DNA of 64,000 bases from Wandonia haliotis (GTDB taxonomy: Bacteria; Bacteroidota; Bacteroidia; Flavobacteriales_D; Crocinitomicaceae): positions 1,054,001 through 1,118,000 of the forward strand of contig NZ_BAAAFH010000003.1 of assembly GCF_039523435.1 (NCBI RefSeq), written 5' to 3'. The translations under genes and the position numbers were made by a program. The notes under the pieces were generated by a model that was not told where the DNA came from, ran no database searches, and saw only the letters and a list, made by a program, of their open reading frames with translations. This document shows, one piece after another, positions 9,401 to 17,267 of the stretch (position 1 is its first letter; each line of letters begins with the position of its first letter).

Positions 9401-9665
9401 AGAAGAACAAGGAACCCGAAACTTGTCAGGGTATTACAATTCCATCAATACTACATTAAACCTTGGATTTGAAAACATGCCGGAAGGTGAGTATGATATT
9501 CAGTTGTTTTCTATGCTTGGACAGCGTGTTATGCATCAGTCTGTTCGGGTAATCAGCCCTGATCAGGATGAGATAGTAAACGTGAATGAAATGGCAGAAG
9601 GTATTTATCTTGTGAAAATTACAAGCGGAGATGCCTTTGAACATACATTCCGATTTAAAAAATAG
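6435..9665 (+). CDS. subtilisin-like (S8) serine protease with PKD/Ig domains and type A T9SS sorting domain
   Basis: A 1076-residue secreted protease. Signal peptide ends at about AIAQ (residues 1-20); a propeptide-like region follows to about 130. The catalytic triad is D167 (AVVDDAVDITHPDL), H231 (SFDHGTHVAGIA) and S389 (GTSMASPMVAG), with oxyanion N321 (ACGND). An acidic DDDGNGYVDD loop suggests calcium binding. A PKD domain lies at about 455-540, a larger beta-rich domain at about 545-735, an Ig-like domain close to the repeats of the giant surface protein at about 825-905, and a second PKD at about 907-990. The last 80 residues are a type A sorting domain (YDIQLFSMLGQRVM, EGIYLVKI), so export by the T9SS is expected. 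It is monocistronic by its context, ending in a shared terminator. Confidence 0.93.
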   Translation: MKRVLLLAIATAFGVAAIAQTIHPNSQDGVVWFKLKDDAVLEKRMVIKGSETTPLTPREELKCLAAFFEGNPNVKVTKPFDRFKAPALRRTYQLEFSDINNVDTYIKELEKFGQVEYAERVPFMRKTLVPNDPLYGPGNQWGLFKIQAETAWNYTTGNANIIVAVVDDAVDITHPDLSPVLWVNTGEIPGNGIDDDGNGYVDDRNGVNVATSTPSQEGSPMPGTPVTSFDHGTHVAGIACAASNNGTGIASIGHGVSLMGIRAASDNSSLTATLQGVLYAIDNGANVINMSFGSESYSTTYQNAITYGYNQGVVMIAACGNDNVNTVFYPAGYDHVIAVAATNGSDNKASFSNYDNGSGWVDVAAPGTSILSTLPTGSSSLYGNKQGTSMASPMVAGLAGLMLSMNSGLTPDDIESCLVSTCDPVAGSFSSSLGAGRVNASAAMACVSTSLDWAPEADFVANLTVIPQGGSVNFTDLSIYNPTSWTWTFTGGTPASSTAQNPQNITYNAPGTYPVTLQVSNANGTDTETKIGYIQVNASTGCDTISHTLPTDTIYTYSLSTNSYLGGTNSDGVTAYCDAYQSSEFPAGSSIQGMIIYFVRGATNNPAATVTVNVWSDAGGMPGAVVHSETVSLQEIEDNQTVPGQPGSFYPTMVEFDSPYLITGDFYVGISVPQPVPSGQEYVIAYTHDFNGDVTGRPNYSWMYIGTPNSFGAPAGWYDFDAAFSARQAMHMHLLTTLHPVQATMQLSSTTVCAGNSISFSNSTNTNSVSNEWYANGTVNGYSNQTTADFIFNSPGSYMTYLVANNQCGFYDIDSTEVTVVATPSVSVTPQNEYICPGESITLTASGAAGYTWSPGATLSATTGASVTATPSTTTTYSIEATQGSCTASSQVTVYVESAPQAEIVFTPSTSVCYNEPVLFDGMINSSDVTSYSWTFESGTPSTSSNATETVTFPAAGTYTVTLVGANGCGQDETVTATVLVDNCDFLGLEEQGTRNLSGYYNSINTTLNLGFENMPEGEYDIQLFSMLGQRVMHQSVRVISPDQDEIVNVNEMAEGIYLVKITSGDAFEHTFRFKK

Positions 9666-9682
9666 AAAAATAATTTACCGGA

Positions 9683-9717
9683 AAAAAGGGCGGTTCAGAT
9701 TCTGAACCGCCCTTTTT
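9683..9717. terminator. bidirectional terminator between convergent secreted-protein genes
   Basis: A perfect 16-bp stem (9683-9698 with 9702-9717) closes on a 3-base loop, with A-rich and T-rich arms so that it can end transcription in both directions. It lies between the S8 protease and the convergent HYR-domain gene. Confidence 0.93.
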
Positions 9718-9726
9718 GTATTGACA

Positions 9727-12700
9727 TTACAGTTTAATAATCCGTCGGGTGAAATTTGATGTTTCTGTTTCTATTTGTAACAGGTATGTCCCTCTTTCAA
9801 ACGAAGATAAATCAACTGATGTATTTTGTGTCGAAAGCAGCAACTCTCCTGAAACGGAGTAGACATAGATTTGCTGAATAGATTGGGTGGATGTTATTTG
9901 TACAAATCCGGTAGTCGGATTTGGATAGATGTTGAATTCGATAGAATACTCATCTACTGCATTGGTTGTATCAGTAACGGTGACTTGTACAGTTTCCGTT
10001 GTGTTGTTTCCATTTGCATCTTCAAGAGTAATAGTTACAGTGTAAACTCCCGTAGCAGTAAACTCATCCTGACTAATTGTAACAACCGGATTCGAATCAC
10101 AGTTATCCTGTACATTTGAAATAAGATCGGTCCAATCAATAGTTACGCTGGAAGCTCCATCTAATGATATGCTGATATCCTGACTGGTTCCGGTAGGTGC
10201 CATATAATCTGCAATGACTACCTGAACAGATGTTGTTGTTGTATTTCCTGCCATGTCTTCAACTTCCAGGTTGATCGTTTGTGTTCCCAAATGTGAACAA
10301 TCGAAAGTAGAAATGTCCATCGTAATTGGTTCAAGAGAACAATTGTCTGTTGCCTGTGCATTTAAGTCGGTCAGTGAAACCGTAGCTTGTCCATTCGCGT
10401 CAAGTTCTATTGTAGTATTTTGTGCGGTAAGAGCCGGAGAAATATCATCAACAAGGGTAACAACGGCTGTTGCAGAATGTGTATTACCACTACCGTCTTC
10501 TACAGTAAGTGTAACAGTATTGGCTCCTAAATCAGCACACGTAAAATCAGTGATATCAAGTGTGTAACCGGTAATTCCACAATTGTCCGTAGACCCGTTA
10601 TCAATTTGTGCAGGTGTAATTGAAGCCTGCCCATTTGCATCCAATGAGACTGTAAGGTCTTGCGCTTGTGCTATTGGAGCTTCATTTTCTACCACTGTAA
10701 CGGTTGTGTAGGCCGTTGCATTGTTTCCTTCCTGATCGAAAACAGTAAACGAAACAGTGTTGATTCCAATATTCGAACAATCGAAAGATGTCGTTCCCAG
10801 ATTCATTGAGGCAATGCCACAGTTATCTGTAGATCCATTATCGATTTGTGCAGTAGTAATAGTAGCATTTCCACTAGCATCTAGTGTAACAGTAAGGTTA
10901 TTAATGTTGACAACAGGAGCTTGATTATCAACAATTGTTACTGTAACTGATTCTGTAGTTGTATTCCCATCAGTGTCTGTTACTTCCAGGTTGATTGTTT
11001 GTGCTCCTAAATGTGAACAGTCGAAAGTAGAGACGTCCATTGTTATCGGACTAACGGAACAATTGTCGGAAACTTGTGCATTCAGGTCGGTTAGTGAAAC
11101 CGTAACTTGTCCGTTTGCATCAAGTTCCAGAGTTGCATCCTGAGCTGTTAGGACAGGAGCAAAATTATCAAATACAGTAACAGTTGCTGTAGCCGTATGT
11201 GTATTACCACTACCATCTTCTACAGTAAGCGTAACCGTGTTGTTTCCTAAATCAGCACACGTAAAATCAGTGATGTCAAGTGTGTAATCGGTAATACCAC
11301 AATTATCCGTAGACCCGTTATCAATTTGTGCAGGCGTAATTGAAGCCTGCCCATTTGCATCCAATGAGATCGTAAGGTCTTGCGCTTGTGCTACGGGAGC
11401 TTCATTTTCTTCCACTGTAACAGTTGCGTAGGCTGTAGCATTGTTTCCGGTCTGATCAAAGACGGTAAACGAAACGGTATTGGTTCCAATATTCGAACAA
11501 TCGAAAGACGTTGTTCCCAGCGTCATTGAAGCAATACCACAGTTGTCCGTAGATCCATTATCAATTTGTGCAGTGGTAATAGTAGCATTTCCACTAGCAT
11601 CTAGTGTAACAGTAAGGTTGTTAACATGGGCAGTTGGTGGCAGGTTATCCACAACAGTTATAGTGGCTGTAGCAGTTGCTGAGTTATTTGATTCGTCAGT
11701 GACTGTTAGGGTAACAGTGTTGTTCCCTAGGTTTGAACAGTCAAAAGAAGTTTGATCAAGGCTGAGCGTAAGATCGTTTGATGCGGTTTGGTTATCATTG
11801 GAGCCATTATCAACTTGTTGAGGTGTTACTGTTATAGTTCCTGATGCGTTCAGGTAGACAGTGATATTTTGTGTAACAGGAACAGGGGAAGTAAGGTCGG
11901 GAATGATTTGATACTCATAGGCTCCGGCATCGATAACCGTGTTGTAAATACGCTCTATTCCTTCTAAATCCTTCGAAATTGAAGCCGGGAAATAGGTGTT
12001 CTGACCTCCGTCTACAGCGTTAGAACTTGCGTTTAGTCGGAAATTGTCGGATGCATAATCAACAAATGAGTTTGCATTCAGAACAGTCGCTCCAAAAGCT
12101 GTTGTTTTTCCGAAGTTATTGGCAGAAAGAACGGATCCATGCGTCATACTTAATACATCCGAGGCCGCGTTGACATTTTCGTTGTAAAGAATGTTGTTGT
12201 AGATACCACAGTTATCTGCATTAATCAGACGGAAAATCTGATTAGATGCTGTGTTTTTTACTATCGTGTTGTTGATGAGTTTTGCTTTCAGTTTACTCAC
12301 ATTACTCGTGTTGAACAGAAATAGTTCTGTCTGAGTGGTATGATTAGCGATAAGTGAATTGAGAATGGAAGACTGTTCTACATAATTCAAATCGGAACGG
12401 AAGTATACCAGAGTGTTTGGCGCTCCGTTTTCTATAATTTCACACGAAGTAAAGTCAACCTGCACACTATGTCCACTCCCTGTGCCGGAGCTTGGGAACA
12501 CATAGTATAATGAGCTTACATCAGCATAGTTGTCTTTGATCACACAATTGGAGACACTTCCTTTGATGGTCTGGTTGTTTAAAGTCATCCAAACCTGAAC
12601 CGCTCCACCGCGTGAGAATTTTTGATCCGAGGTTTCGTTGGCATGTCCACCACTAATCGTAAACCCGTCAAGAACAAAGTCAGATTGTGAGTTGATGATT

Positions 12701-14520
12701 AATACAGTTCTGTATAGGTTGTCTCCACGATTGGTTGTGTAGTCACCGGGAATATCATCTCCGTTTACATCACCTGAAATCTGGGTTTCATTTTGTTTTG
12801 GGTTTCTGGCTGTGCGGTTACTTTCTGTTCCGTCAAAACCACCATAAAACTTACTATTTCCATGAATTTGTAATGCAGCCAAATTTCGGTTTCCGGACAC
12901 AGGGTGTCTGTATACGCCTTCTGCTACCCAAAATTCAGAACCTACCGGAGATAAAGTTACTGCATCTTCCAGATTTGTATAGGCATTTGCCCAGCTAGAC
13001 CCGTCATTTGATCCGGTAGCATCTAAGTCTACAAAAACAGGGTTTATAGTTGTTCCCGTAATCATGGAAGATCCCGTTGTTCCGCCAAATGAGGCGCAGG
13101 AATAGTCAACATAAATGTCGTACGTTTCATCAGTAAGTAATCCGGTAAACAGATAATTATTTCCTGTAATCCCTGTGATGGGAGTTCCGTTTCCGACAGG
13201 CTGACCTGTAGGTACGATTGTCACGGTATAGTTGTTGTCAATAAAGCTATAATTCTGCCAGGTGACTTCTAGTTCTCCAATTCCATTAGCGGTAACTTCC
13301 AACGGACCTAATTCGCAGTTGACAAATTCATACGCTCCGGCATCCAGTTGACCAATAAATCTGGGTTGCCCTGCTAAATCCAAAGTGTATGAAGAAGCAA
13401 GAAAAGCTACGTCTGCCACACCGATAGCTGGTGAGCCGCTTACAAGGTGATAATCCTGATTTGCGTAATCATTAAAAAGAGTAGCAGGAAGTTCATTGTT
13501 AGCTCCGTATGCGGTTCCTTGTCCTACATTATTTGATCCGTTCAGATCACCCAAACCTGTAGTTAGAAACTGGACACCTGGATTGTCTACAATAATATTG
13601 TTTTTAAGTAGAAATGAACCGGAGGAGGCATTATTATAGTTGTCAGAAAGAAGGAATAAGTAGCTGTTTGAGGTATTGCCTATGATCGTATTGTTGATAA
13701 ATTCAATTCTTGCATCATTTGCCGTGTTATAGTTTACCTGAAGGAAATAACCTGAATTTGCAGTATTATTAGCGAAAAGACAATTGGTGAATTTAGCCTG
13801 TTTAGTATTGTAACCTGTAGGTGTAGATAGTGCTGAAATGCTAATAAAATCATAGAAACCCCTGTTTTCATTAAAGTGACAGCGGTTAAAACGAATCTCG
13901 TAGATAGCTTGTCTTGCAGGTGCTTCTAACGCAGAAAATAGTGCTTGATTATTGGCATAATTGTATTCAAACTTACAATTTTCTAAATCAAGCTGGGGAG
14001 CCATGTGTCCTCCAAATGCATTCGCATCAAATTGAAATACACCTCCTCTGTCATTACCGGAAGTACCATTACCATGTGACTCTTTAAAGGTAAATCCATC
14101 AAACAGAACTTCTGCTTCGGTAGTAATCAGAACTAGATTGTATGTGTTGTCCGTAACGTCAGCAGCTGTAGCATGACCGTTACCTAATGCGTCACCGTTT
14201 ATGCTTGTTTCATGGAGTAAAGGATTTCTTTGATCTTTGGTTGTTTCTGTTCCATTGAATCCGCCGTACCAATTGTGTGATTCATTGATTCGTAGAATGC
14301 GCTGTGCTCTGTTGAGAGGATCGCCAATATAGTTTCCTTCAGCGACCCAGATTTCAGCTCCTGAAGGAGCGTTGTCTTCAGCTTGTTGGAGTGTGGTATA
14401 CGCATTTGTCCAACTGGTTCCGTCATTATTTCCTGTGGCGTCAATATCCACAAAGACGGTTTGTTCGAAACTGACAAAAGTCAGTAGTGAACCTACTAGA
14501 GATAGATAAACTTTTTTCAT
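9727..14520 (-). CDS. giant secreted beta-helix/HYR repeat protein with type A T9SS sorting domain
   Basis: A 1597-residue protein. A signal peptide (about 1-20) leads into a right-handed beta-helix module (about 21-400) that opens VDIDATGNNDGTSWTNAYTT and has an AEGNYIGDP / WYGGFNGTE block. A fibronectin-III-like domain follows (about 402-488), then a second beta-helix module opening VDLDATGSNDGSSWANAYTN (about 495-875). Eight HYR/Ig-like domains of about 80 residues lie at about 878-1517; most carry DNGSTDNCG or SDNC and FDCS, i.e. two conserved cysteines each. A type A sorting domain (FNIYPNPTTGFVQI ... GTYLLQI) ends it. Domains 2-4 are duplicated as 5-7. Its ATG is 2 bp after the stop of the upstream paralogue, so they are co-transcribed. 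Probably a surface adhesin or carbohydrate-interacting protein; no catalytic residues were recognised. Confidence 0.9.
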   Translation of the reverse strand: MKKVYLSLVGSLLTFVSFEQTVFVDIDATGNNDGTSWTNAYTTLQQAEDNAPSGAEIWVAEGNYIGDPLNRAQRILRINESHNWYGGFNGTETTKDQRNPLLHETSINGDALGNGHATAADVTDNTYNLVLITTEAEVLFDGFTFKESHGNGTSGNDRGGVFQFDANAFGGHMAPQLDLENCKFEYNYANNQALFSALEAPARQAIYEIRFNRCHFNENRGFYDFISISALSTPTGYNTKQAKFTNCLFANNTANSGYFLQVNYNTANDARIEFINNTIIGNTSNSYLFLLSDNYNNASSGSFLLKNNIIVDNPGVQFLTTGLGDLNGSNNVGQGTAYGANNELPATLFNDYANQDYHLVSGSPAIGVADVAFLASSYTLDLAGQPRFIGQLDAGAYEFVNCELGPLEVTANGIGELEVTWQNYSFIDNNYTVTIVPTGQPVGNGTPITGITGNNYLFTGLLTDETYDIYVDYSCASFGGTTGSSMITGTTINPVFVDLDATGSNDGSSWANAYTNLEDAVTLSPVGSEFWVAEGVYRHPVSGNRNLAALQIHGNSKFYGGFDGTESNRTARNPKQNETQISGDVNGDDIPGDYTTNRGDNLYRTVLIINSQSDFVLDGFTISGGHANETSDQKFSRGGAVQVWMTLNNQTIKGSVSNCVIKDNYADVSSLYYVFPSSGTGSGHSVQVDFTSCEIIENGAPNTLVYFRSDLNYVEQSSILNSLIANHTTQTELFLFNTSNVSKLKAKLINNTIVKNTASNQIFRLINADNCGIYNNILYNENVNAASDVLSMTHGSVLSANNFGKTTAFGATVLNANSFVDYASDNFRLNASSNAVDGGQNTYFPASISKDLEGIERIYNTVIDAGAYEYQIIPDLTSPVPVTQNITVYLNASGTITVTPQQVDNGSNDNQTASNDLTLSLDQTSFDCSNLGNNTVTLTVTDESNNSATATATITVVDNLPPTAHVNNLTVTLDASGNATITTAQIDNGSTDNCGIASMTLGTTSFDCSNIGTNTVSFTVFDQTGNNATAYATVTVEENEAPVAQAQDLTISLDANGQASITPAQIDNGSTDNCGITDYTLDITDFTCADLGNNTVTLTVEDGSGNTHTATATVTVFDNFAPVLTAQDATLELDANGQVTVSLTDLNAQVSDNCSVSPITMDVSTFDCSHLGAQTINLEVTDTDGNTTTESVTVTIVDNQAPVVNINNLTVTLDASGNATITTAQIDNGSTDNCGIASMNLGTTSFDCSNIGINTVSFTVFDQEGNNATAYTTVTVVENEAPIAQAQDLTVSLDANGQASITPAQIDNGSTDNCGITGYTLDITDFTCADLGANTVTLTVEDGSGNTHSATAVVTLVDDISPALTAQNTTIELDANGQATVSLTDLNAQATDNCSLEPITMDISTFDCSHLGTQTINLEVEDMAGNTTTTSVQVVIADYMAPTGTSQDISISLDGASSVTIDWTDLISNVQDNCDSNPVVTISQDEFTATGVYTVTITLEDANGNNTTETVQVTVTDTTNAVDEYSIEFNIYPNPTTGFVQITSTQSIQQIYVYSVSGELLLSTQNTSVDLSSFERGTYLLQIETETSNFTRRIIKL
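10201..10920 (-). repeat. 720-bp super-repeat, copy 2 (HYR domains 5-7)
   Basis: Three HYR domains (240 codons) repeated at an exact 720-bp offset from 10921-11640. Long identical stretches are visible, for example a 39-base identity starting at 10861 and 11581. Confidence 0.88.
10921..11640 (-). repeat. 720-bp super-repeat, copy 1 (HYR domains 2-4)
   Basis: Partner of 10201-10920. The three domains inside the unit differ clearly from one another (TTSFDCSNIG, ITDFTCADLG and VSTFDCSHLG types) but each matches its counterpart three domains away, which shows the duplication was of the whole triplet. Confidence 0.88.
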
Positions 14521-14522
14521 GT

Positions 14523-16016
14523 TTATTTGATGAGTTTAAGGGTTGTTTCTTCTTGTTTTTCTGAGGTTAATCGAAGGATATAACTTCCTTTTTTGAGGTA
14601 TGAGGTGTCGAAATTGATTTTGTTTCCTGTGATTTCGTTTATTTCTTTTACAGGTTGACCGATGGCATTGTACACTATTATTTTACTAATATTATCTTCT
14701 GCTTCAATAGTAAGTTCATCAGTGAATGGATTGGGGTAGCACAAGAAATTTGTTCCTTTTTCAATCTTGGAAAACCCGTTTGTTGTACCAGCCTGATAGG
14801 CTCCTAAACCAATTTGCCCGGCACCTGTTTTGCGCGGATTTCCTGCTAAGTCGATCGTCGGGTAGTCATTGGAGTATACCTGAACAGAACCTGTAGTTTG
14901 ATAAGCAGAAACGGGAGATAAATTATTGTTAGGGTAATCAATGAATGGCGAAGCCGAAAGAATGTGTGTATTTGAGATACCTTCAATATCACTGAAGTCC
15001 TGAACATTTTGATCCGAATCGCTTGTTATTGTTAGTTGAGACGCAGCTCCAATTGATAACGCCATTTTCTGGGTGGTATTTATGTTGTCGTAGAAAATAT
15101 TGTTGGCTATAGTCAGGTTAGTTGCGGCATAACTTGAACCAAATTCATACGCAAAAGGAGCTGTCAGCGAAGAACCCTGTGGGTTATCAATAACTGTATT
15201 GTTTATGAAGTAGATATCCATGGTGCCCGGAACTAAATTGGTGAATCGCCCACAACTCCCTCCGGCAGAAAATTCCATACAATAGTTGTTTCGGAATAAG
15301 TTGTTTACAATATGTGCCTGTGAGTTGATGCCGGCAGTACCAACAGTTCGGTATTCAATCGTATAGGCGTAATCCCCTACATTAATATTGTTTTCAACTC
15401 TGTTGTTGAAGAATTTGAAAGAAGTATTCGGTGTTTTTGAATAGAACGAAATTCCGGCTCTGTTCTTTGATATATTATCCCGGATGATACAATTACTTAC
15501 GGTTAAGTCTTTGAGATTATCATCCGAAACATAAATAGCACCTCCGGCAGCTGTTGTGCTATAGGCATGTTCAAGAATTACGCCATCAATCTGAACTTCT
15601 CCATCCGAATGTATCGTTATGATATTTTTGGCGTTGTCATGCATATAACTATTGGAAGCAGAAACCTGTCCCTGATCATTCCAGCCAACATCACCACTAA
15701 TGATAGTCTCATTCGTGTAGAAATCACGTTGGTTGAGATTGGTTTCTGTTCCGTTAAAGCCACCAAAAAGAGACTCGTTGTCATCGATGGTAAAGGTTTG
15801 GTAATTAGAGATACGTGTGTAAAATCCTTCTGCAATCCAGATTTGAGCATTAGGAACCGTATTGTTACCTAGAGCTGTGTGTAAATCCGTATAGGCATTT
15901 GCCCAGGAAGTACCATCATTGCTTCCGCTGGCATCATCATCAACGTATATAATAGTTTGTGCGGATGATAAGAGAGAAAGAGAAAGGACTGTAAGTGTTG
16001 TGTATAGTTTTTTCAT
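14523..16016 (-). CDS. secreted beta-helix protein with type A T9SS sorting domain
   Basis: A 497-residue paralogue of the N-terminal module of the next gene downstream. The signal peptide (MKKLYTTLTVLSLSLLSSAQ) is followed by YVDDDASGSNDGTSWANAYT and an IWIAEGFYT ... LFGGFNGTE block, then irregular parallel beta-helix coils with many N-x-I/F-x-N steps (SNCIIRDNIS, FFNNRVENNI, IVNNLFRNN, FINNTVIDN). The tail from about residue 420 is a type A sorting domain (FLCYPNPFTDELTI ... KGSYILRL). Similar beta-helices include polysaccharide lyases and surface adhesins, but no lyase active site was identified. It lies 16 bp after the unknown secreted gene and 2 bp before the HYR gene. Confidence 0.88.
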   Translation of the reverse strand: MKKLYTTLTVLSLSLLSSAQTIIYVDDDASGSNDGTSWANAYTDLHTALGNNTVPNAQIWIAEGFYTRISNYQTFTIDDNESLFGGFNGTETNLNQRDFYTNETIISGDVGWNDQGQVSASNSYMHDNAKNIITIHSDGEVQIDGVILEHAYSTTAAGGAIYVSDDNLKDLTVSNCIIRDNISKNRAGISFYSKTPNTSFKFFNNRVENNINVGDYAYTIEYRTVGTAGINSQAHIVNNLFRNNYCMEFSAGGSCGRFTNLVPGTMDIYFINNTVIDNPQGSSLTAPFAYEFGSSYAATNLTIANNIFYDNINTTQKMALSIGAASQLTITSDSDQNVQDFSDIEGISNTHILSASPFIDYPNNNLSPVSAYQTTGSVQVYSNDYPTIDLAGNPRKTGAGQIGLGAYQAGTTNGFSKIEKGTNFLCYPNPFTDELTIEAEDNISKIIVYNAIGQPVKEINEITGNKINFDTSYLKKGSYILRLTSEKQEETTLKLIK

Positions 16017-16032
16017 TTTTACAGTGTTTTAG

Positions 16033-17136
16033 TTATTTATATTTTAGAGCATCAGCAGGGTTTACGTAATAAATACGCTGGTCATTATATAGCATATAGG
16101 TTTTTCCAAAGTTTCCACCCCCTATATAATCCTGAGCGATGTAGAAACCCTCTCGTTTGTAATCACCTTTTGGCGTTTTCATAATGACAATGCATTTTGC
16201 TATTCGCTTCAAAGTAGCCCCGGTAAGAGGATGTTTTTTGATTTCCCAATCTGTAGAAGTTACGTAGGAGTATTCAACGGTTTCTTTCCATTTATATCCC
16301 TCTGCCGTACGTTTAATGAGTTGGAGTGATTCTTGCTTGAGAGTAGCGTTTTTCATCCCTTCGGCAGGAAGAGGCTTGGCTTCCGCGATCTCTTGTTGTT
16401 GCCAGACACGACGTAGTGCATCAAATTTTTCGAAAACTACTTTTGAGGTGTACTCCGGGTTGGCCTGATATTCGTTGAATTTTGCTGTATCTCGCGCCGC
16501 GATCACAAAGCTTTCTGGTTGAATATCGTTCATCCACTGGTGACCGATTTCATCGTTTTTATGATATACATTTGCCCCGATTAGGATAACTCCGGGTTCC
16601 AAAACTAAACACATTGCATTGTACCAGGCTTCGGGACCTCCCTGCATACCCATCTGAAACAATACGTTCCCTTTGTCGGCAGAAGCGTGGTGATGTTCGG
16701 GAACCATTGCGTAGTTAGCTGTTGCTTTGTCCCAGTGAATTTGCATTGTATGTTCTTCAGGAGAATATTCGATCGAAAATCCTGAAAATGCTTTAGTGGT
16801 GTCTTTACTAAAGTGACTGGAAGGTTCGATATACGCAAAGGTGTTTAAATAATAAAAACCAGAGAAGTTAATACGGTCTGTATACTCCTTCTTGTAGGTT
16901 CCTTTAAGGATCATTTGACCCTGATCTGTTTTTAACAATCGATCTTCATCTGAATAGAGATTTTCAGCGAATTCTTCAACAGAAATCACTTTCATTTTTC
17001 CCGATTTAGAAGTCGGTTTTTCTTCTGAATTCTTATTTACCTGTTCTTTTACTTTTTGTTTGAATCCCGAAAACTGCCCGTTAGAGAAGGTGGCAGAAAA
17101 GAGCATCGGAAGAATGAGGATTACTATTTTGTTCAT
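16033..17136 (-). CDS. secreted protein of unknown function
   Basis: A 367-residue product with a signal peptide (MNKIVILILPMLFSATFSNG, then QFSGFKQKVKEQV). I do not recognise the family. The mature part is a mix of short beta segments with a His-rich EHHHAS motif near the middle, a MGMQGGPEAWYNAM stretch, and a C-terminal half reminiscent of small secreted proteins with a beta-sandwich feel (YKREGFYIAQDYIGGGNFGK). No sorting domain is present, so it probably stays in the periplasm or is anchored otherwise. The in-frame TTG at 17160 was rejected: the ATG at 17136 starts the signal peptide and follows a -7 box by about 20 bases. It is the first gene of a likely operon with the two beta-helix T9SS proteins. 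Confidence 0.72.
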   Translation of the reverse strand: MNKIVILILPMLFSATFSNGQFSGFKQKVKEQVNKNSEEKPTSKSGKMKVISVEEFAENLYSDEDRLLKTDQGQMILKGTYKKEYTDRINFSGFYYLNTFAYIEPSSHFSKDTTKAFSGFSIEYSPEEHTMQIHWDKATANYAMVPEHHHASADKGNVLFQMGMQGGPEAWYNAMCLVLEPGVILIGANVYHKNDEIGHQWMNDIQPESFVIAARDTAKFNEYQANPEYTSKVVFEKFDALRRVWQQQEIAEAKPLPAEGMKNATLKQESLQLIKRTAEGYKWKETVEYSYVTSTDWEIKKHPLTGATLKRIAKCIVIMKTPKGDYKREGFYIAQDYIGGGNFGKTYMLYNDQRIYYVNPADALKYK

Positions 17137-17157
17137 GTTATGATGTTTGATGAGGGG

Positions 17158-17165
17158 CAAAGTTA
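17158..17165 (-). promoter_or_regulatory. putative -7 box heading the beta-helix operon
   Basis: On the minus strand TAACTTTG matches TAnnTTTG, about 21 bases before the ATG at 17136. No TTG -33 element is evident. Confidence 0.42.
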
Positions 17166-17267
17166 TTTCCGTTTATTCCTATTATCGGGAAGAAGTTTCT
17201 GAAAGCAAATAATTCCTTCTGAATGAATTTTTATATCAGATTAATCTGTATTTCTTTGTACTGACTT

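Noticed and set aside
9871..12998. Plus-strand frames opposite the HYR gene
   Set aside because: They follow the 720-bp repeat of the minus-strand gene and carry no coding signal of their own.
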